DNA of 64,000 nt. Source: Paraglaciecola mesophila (GTDB taxonomy: Bacteria > Pseudomonadota > Gammaproteobacteria > Enterobacterales > Alteromonadaceae). Below are positions 62,192 through 64,000 of this stretch, in pieces. Each line of letters opens with the position of its first letter. The first letter of the stretch is position 1. The position numbers and the translations under genes were made by a program. The notes under the pieces are model-generated. The model was not told where the DNA came from and did not search any database. It worked only from the letters and a program-made list of their open reading frames with translations. The stretch lies in assembly GCF_009906955.1 (NCBI RefSeq), contig NZ_CP047656.1, forward strand, positions 2,001,501-2,065,500, read 5' to 3'.

Positions 62192-63436
62192 TTATTTTTT
62201 AGAGGTTTTCAAACTCTCAGCATAATCGTGAGCTTGCTGTAATACTCTAAGTGCATTACCACCCCAAATATCTGCTAAGTCACTTTTGCTGTAACCTTCA
62301 TCAAGTAAACGTTTGGTGATTTTAGGTAGATTCACCACATCCATCATGTCATCAACACCACCGCCGCCATCCCAGTCTGCACCTATACCAACATGCTTCG
62401 GGCCAACAACGTTTAATGCGTGAAGAAAGTGCTCCATGTAAACTTCGAAAGAGGCCTTAACTGCAGGATGTTCATGTTCTATTTCTCGGCGTTTTTCAAG
62501 AATAACACTGCGATCACTACCCTCTTTTACCAACTTCATTAGCCCGCCAAATGCTGCTTTACGCTCTGGATCCGCGGGCAATTCTTCTAGGTACTCGCTG
62601 TATGCGTTCATTTGAATAACGCCGCCGGACTTAGCTAATTCTTTTAACAAAGTGTCGTCAACGTTACGCGGGTGATCGTAAATCGCCTTACTGCCGGTGT
62701 GCGACAATATAATCGGAGTTTTTGACAAGCGGATCATATCTTTAACCGTTTCATCATGGGCATGGGAGCCATCAAGCACAATCCCTAAGCGATTAGCCTC
62801 AGCCACCAGCTTTTCACCTAAGGGCGATAAGCCACCCCATTTCGTACCAGATGGATCTGTCGAGCTGTCGCCAAACTGATTGTTTTTAAAATGCACAGGA
62901 CCCGCCATGCGCAAACCAAATTTATAGAATGTTTCAAGCAAGCTAATATCCGTGCCTAATGGGTAGGCATTCTCCATACTCATGTACACAATATGCTTGC
63001 TGTTCTTCTTTATTTTTTCAGCATCAGCAGATTGTGTGGCAAATTCAAACACATCTGGATTGGCTGCTACCATGGTACGTATCGCCAATGCTCGCAGTAA
63101 GGCAGTATCACGACTTTGCTCATAGCCTGAGGTAGTTAATTCGCCCTGAGGGGAATACACAGCCCAAAAGCCACCATCTAATGCCCCCTCTTTCATGCGC
63201 GGCACATCAACTTGAGAGAAGTCATGGTCGTAGGTATGACGCTCAAGAATATCAAAGCCGGGTACCACTAAATTTGCTGGTGTATCTAAGTGGGAGTCCA
63301 GCGTCACCAAACTACGTTGAATGGCAGTTGCTTCTTCTATCGATACAGCGGCAGTAGCTGCTTGGCAACAAAGCAAACCTAGGGTGATGGACAGTAACTT
63401 CTTATTAAATTTATACATATGTTTACTCATATTCAT
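62192..63436 (-). CDS. Exported M19-family dipeptidase
   Basis: 414 residues. A signal peptide (LLSITLGLLCCQAATAA) ends near residue 30, so it acts in the periplasm. The renal-dipeptidase zinc motifs are DSHLDTP (HxD), the bridging glutamate in YMSMENAYPLG, IILSHTGSKAIYDHPRN and GIGADWDGGGG. It hydrolyses dipeptides, possibly with D-residues. The start codon overlaps the stop of the upstream TonB receptor by one base (TAATG), coupling uptake and hydrolysis. Confidence 0.9.
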   Translation of the reverse strand: MNMSKHMYKFNKKLLSITLGLLCCQAATAAVSIEEATAIQRSLVTLDSHLDTPANLVVPGFDILERHTYDHDFSQVDVPRMKEGALDGGFWAVYSPQGELTTSGYEQSRDTALLRALAIRTMVAANPDVFEFATQSADAEKIKKNSKHIVYMSMENAYPLGTDISLLETFYKFGLRMAGPVHFKNNQFGDSSTDPSGTKWGGLSPLGEKLVAEANRLGIVLDGSHAHDETVKDMIRLSKTPIILSHTGSKAIYDHPRNVDDTLLKELAKSGGVIQMNAYSEYLEELPADPERKAAFGGLMKLVKEGSDRSVILEKRREIEHEHPAVKASFEVYMEHFLHALNVVGPKHVGIGADWDGGGGVDDMMDVVNLPKITKRLLDEGYSKSDLADIWGGNALRVLQQAHDYAESLKTSKK

Positions 63437-64000
63437 TAAAACGACACCGTTAACGAGGCTTGGAAATTACGTGGGTTGAGTGGACGATAAAAGGCCGAGC
63501 CAACGAACGCAAACGACAGTACTTCTTCATCAAATATGTTGTCTACATTAAAACGCAGACTGACATTTTCAGGCATACCAAATGGGTTTACACCACCGAA
63601 ATCCAGATAGGCGCTAACAATGGTGTAACTATCCATGGTGTAGGTTTCAGCATAATCAGTAAAGCGACTACCAGTATATTTGGCCGACATATTCGCCACA
63701 AGCCACTGTGTGGGCTCATAGGTGATCCCCGCAGTCATTAACCATTCTGGGCTATCGGCTAAGCGACTGCCCTCGGGGTTACTACCGAAGCCATCCACTA
63801 GGGTGGCATCTTTGTAGGATATATTTGCGTTCAAATACAACTGCTTGTTAAATGCTGCAGGTTGATACACACCACTTAACTCAAAGCCGTACGCTTCTGA
63901 TGCGCCGCCATTAATGTAAAAGCTCTCAGGCTGCTGAGTAGCGGGGTTAAATACGTTGCTGGCAAACAGGCGGTTATCGAATCGCGTGTAAAAAAGCGCT
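63436..64000 (-). CDS. TonB-dependent receptor (C-terminal fragment)
   Basis: The frame is open to the right edge of the window, so the 5' part is missing; 187 residues are visible. The sequence FYTRFDNRLFASNVFNP, AYGFELSGVYQPA, EWLMTAGITYEPTQWLVANMSAKYTG, NVDNIFDEEVL and the final FQASLTVSF are typical of the last strands of a TonB-dependent outer-membrane receptor. Coupling to a dipeptidase suggests that peptides or a peptide-containing ligand are taken up. Confidence 0.9.
   Translation of the reverse strand, partial: ALFYTRFDNRLFASNVFNPATQQPESFYINGGASEAYGFELSGVYQPAAFNKQLYLNANISYKDATLVDGFGSNPEGSRLADSPEWLMTAGITYEPTQWLVANMSAKYTGSRFTDYAETYTMDSYTIVSAYLDFGGVNPFGMPENVSLRFNVDNIFDEEVLSFAFVGSAFYRPLNPRNFQASLTVSF

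Overview
The window is a chromosomal segment of a marine gammaproteobacterium, most likely an Alteromonadaceae relative (Alteromonas / Glaciecola / Paraglaciecola type). This is inferred from gene content: a bipolar argE / argCBFGH-A cluster, a zwf-pgl-edd-glk-eda operon divergent from hexR, a LiuR-type valine catabolic operon, MotX of a sodium-driven polar flagellum, a DUF3718 protein, a PEP-CTERM-like sorting tail, and a TonB receptor paired with an exported dipeptidase. I see no prophage, insertion sequence, CRISPR array, tRNA or rRNA.

Layout. 1-4138 (minus): the spc ribosomal operon rplN-rplX-rplE-rpsN-rpsH-rplF-rplR-rpsE-rpmD-rplO-secY (secY cut by the window edge). The S10 operon is not upstream of it: about 530 bp without a gene and then an acyl-CoA ligase sit where rpsQ would be expected. 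4.6-14.0 kb: acyl-CoA ligase, LysR regulator, small exported protein, rlmB-rnr, motX, small conserved genes, flavin reductase and trmL. 14.0-18.2 kb: PldB-like lipase, then cpxRA divergent from a CpxP-like gene whose product is an internal tandem duplication; a CpxR box lies between them. 18.4-28.2 kb: mgsA, a kelch gene coupled to argE, and divergent argCBFGHA. The argE-argC gap holds an ARG-box pair over the argE promoter and, on the argC side, a candidate transcription attenuator: a tiny reading frame ending in two arginine codons, a possible antiterminator and a very strong terminator.

28.3-39.0 kb: hopJ-like and YkgJ-like genes, the Entner-Doudoroff/glucose-6-phosphate operon, hexR, pyk with a 21-bp HexR-like palindrome, and a saccharopine dehydrogenase-like reductase. 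39.1-41.2 kb: EF-hand protein, trhO, and a DUF3718 exported protein behind a sigma-54-type promoter. 41.2-49.4 kb: an ECF43-like sigma factor divergent from a transmembrane Ser/Thr kinase with TPRs, next to a three-gene export module (RND/MMPL exporter, LolA-like protein, outer-membrane barrel). 49.6-53.5 kb: an unknown membrane protein, a class II glutamine amidotransferase with a NIPSNAP protein, a peptidoglycan-binding protein, and a choice-of-anchor L / PEP-CTERM-like protein with its own sigma-54-like promoter. 53.8-59.5 kb: valine degradation operon with a LiuR-like site. 59.7-64.0 kb: REC-TPR protein, PagL-like lipid A deacylase behind a perfect inverted repeat, and an M19 dipeptidase translationally coupled to the end of a TonB-dependent receptor.

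The best leads are the arginine-codon attenuator before argC, the phospho-sigma-type ECF/kinase pair beside the RND-LolA-OMP module, and the duplicated CpxP-like protein. All functional calls come from reading motifs and gene order; no database search was run.
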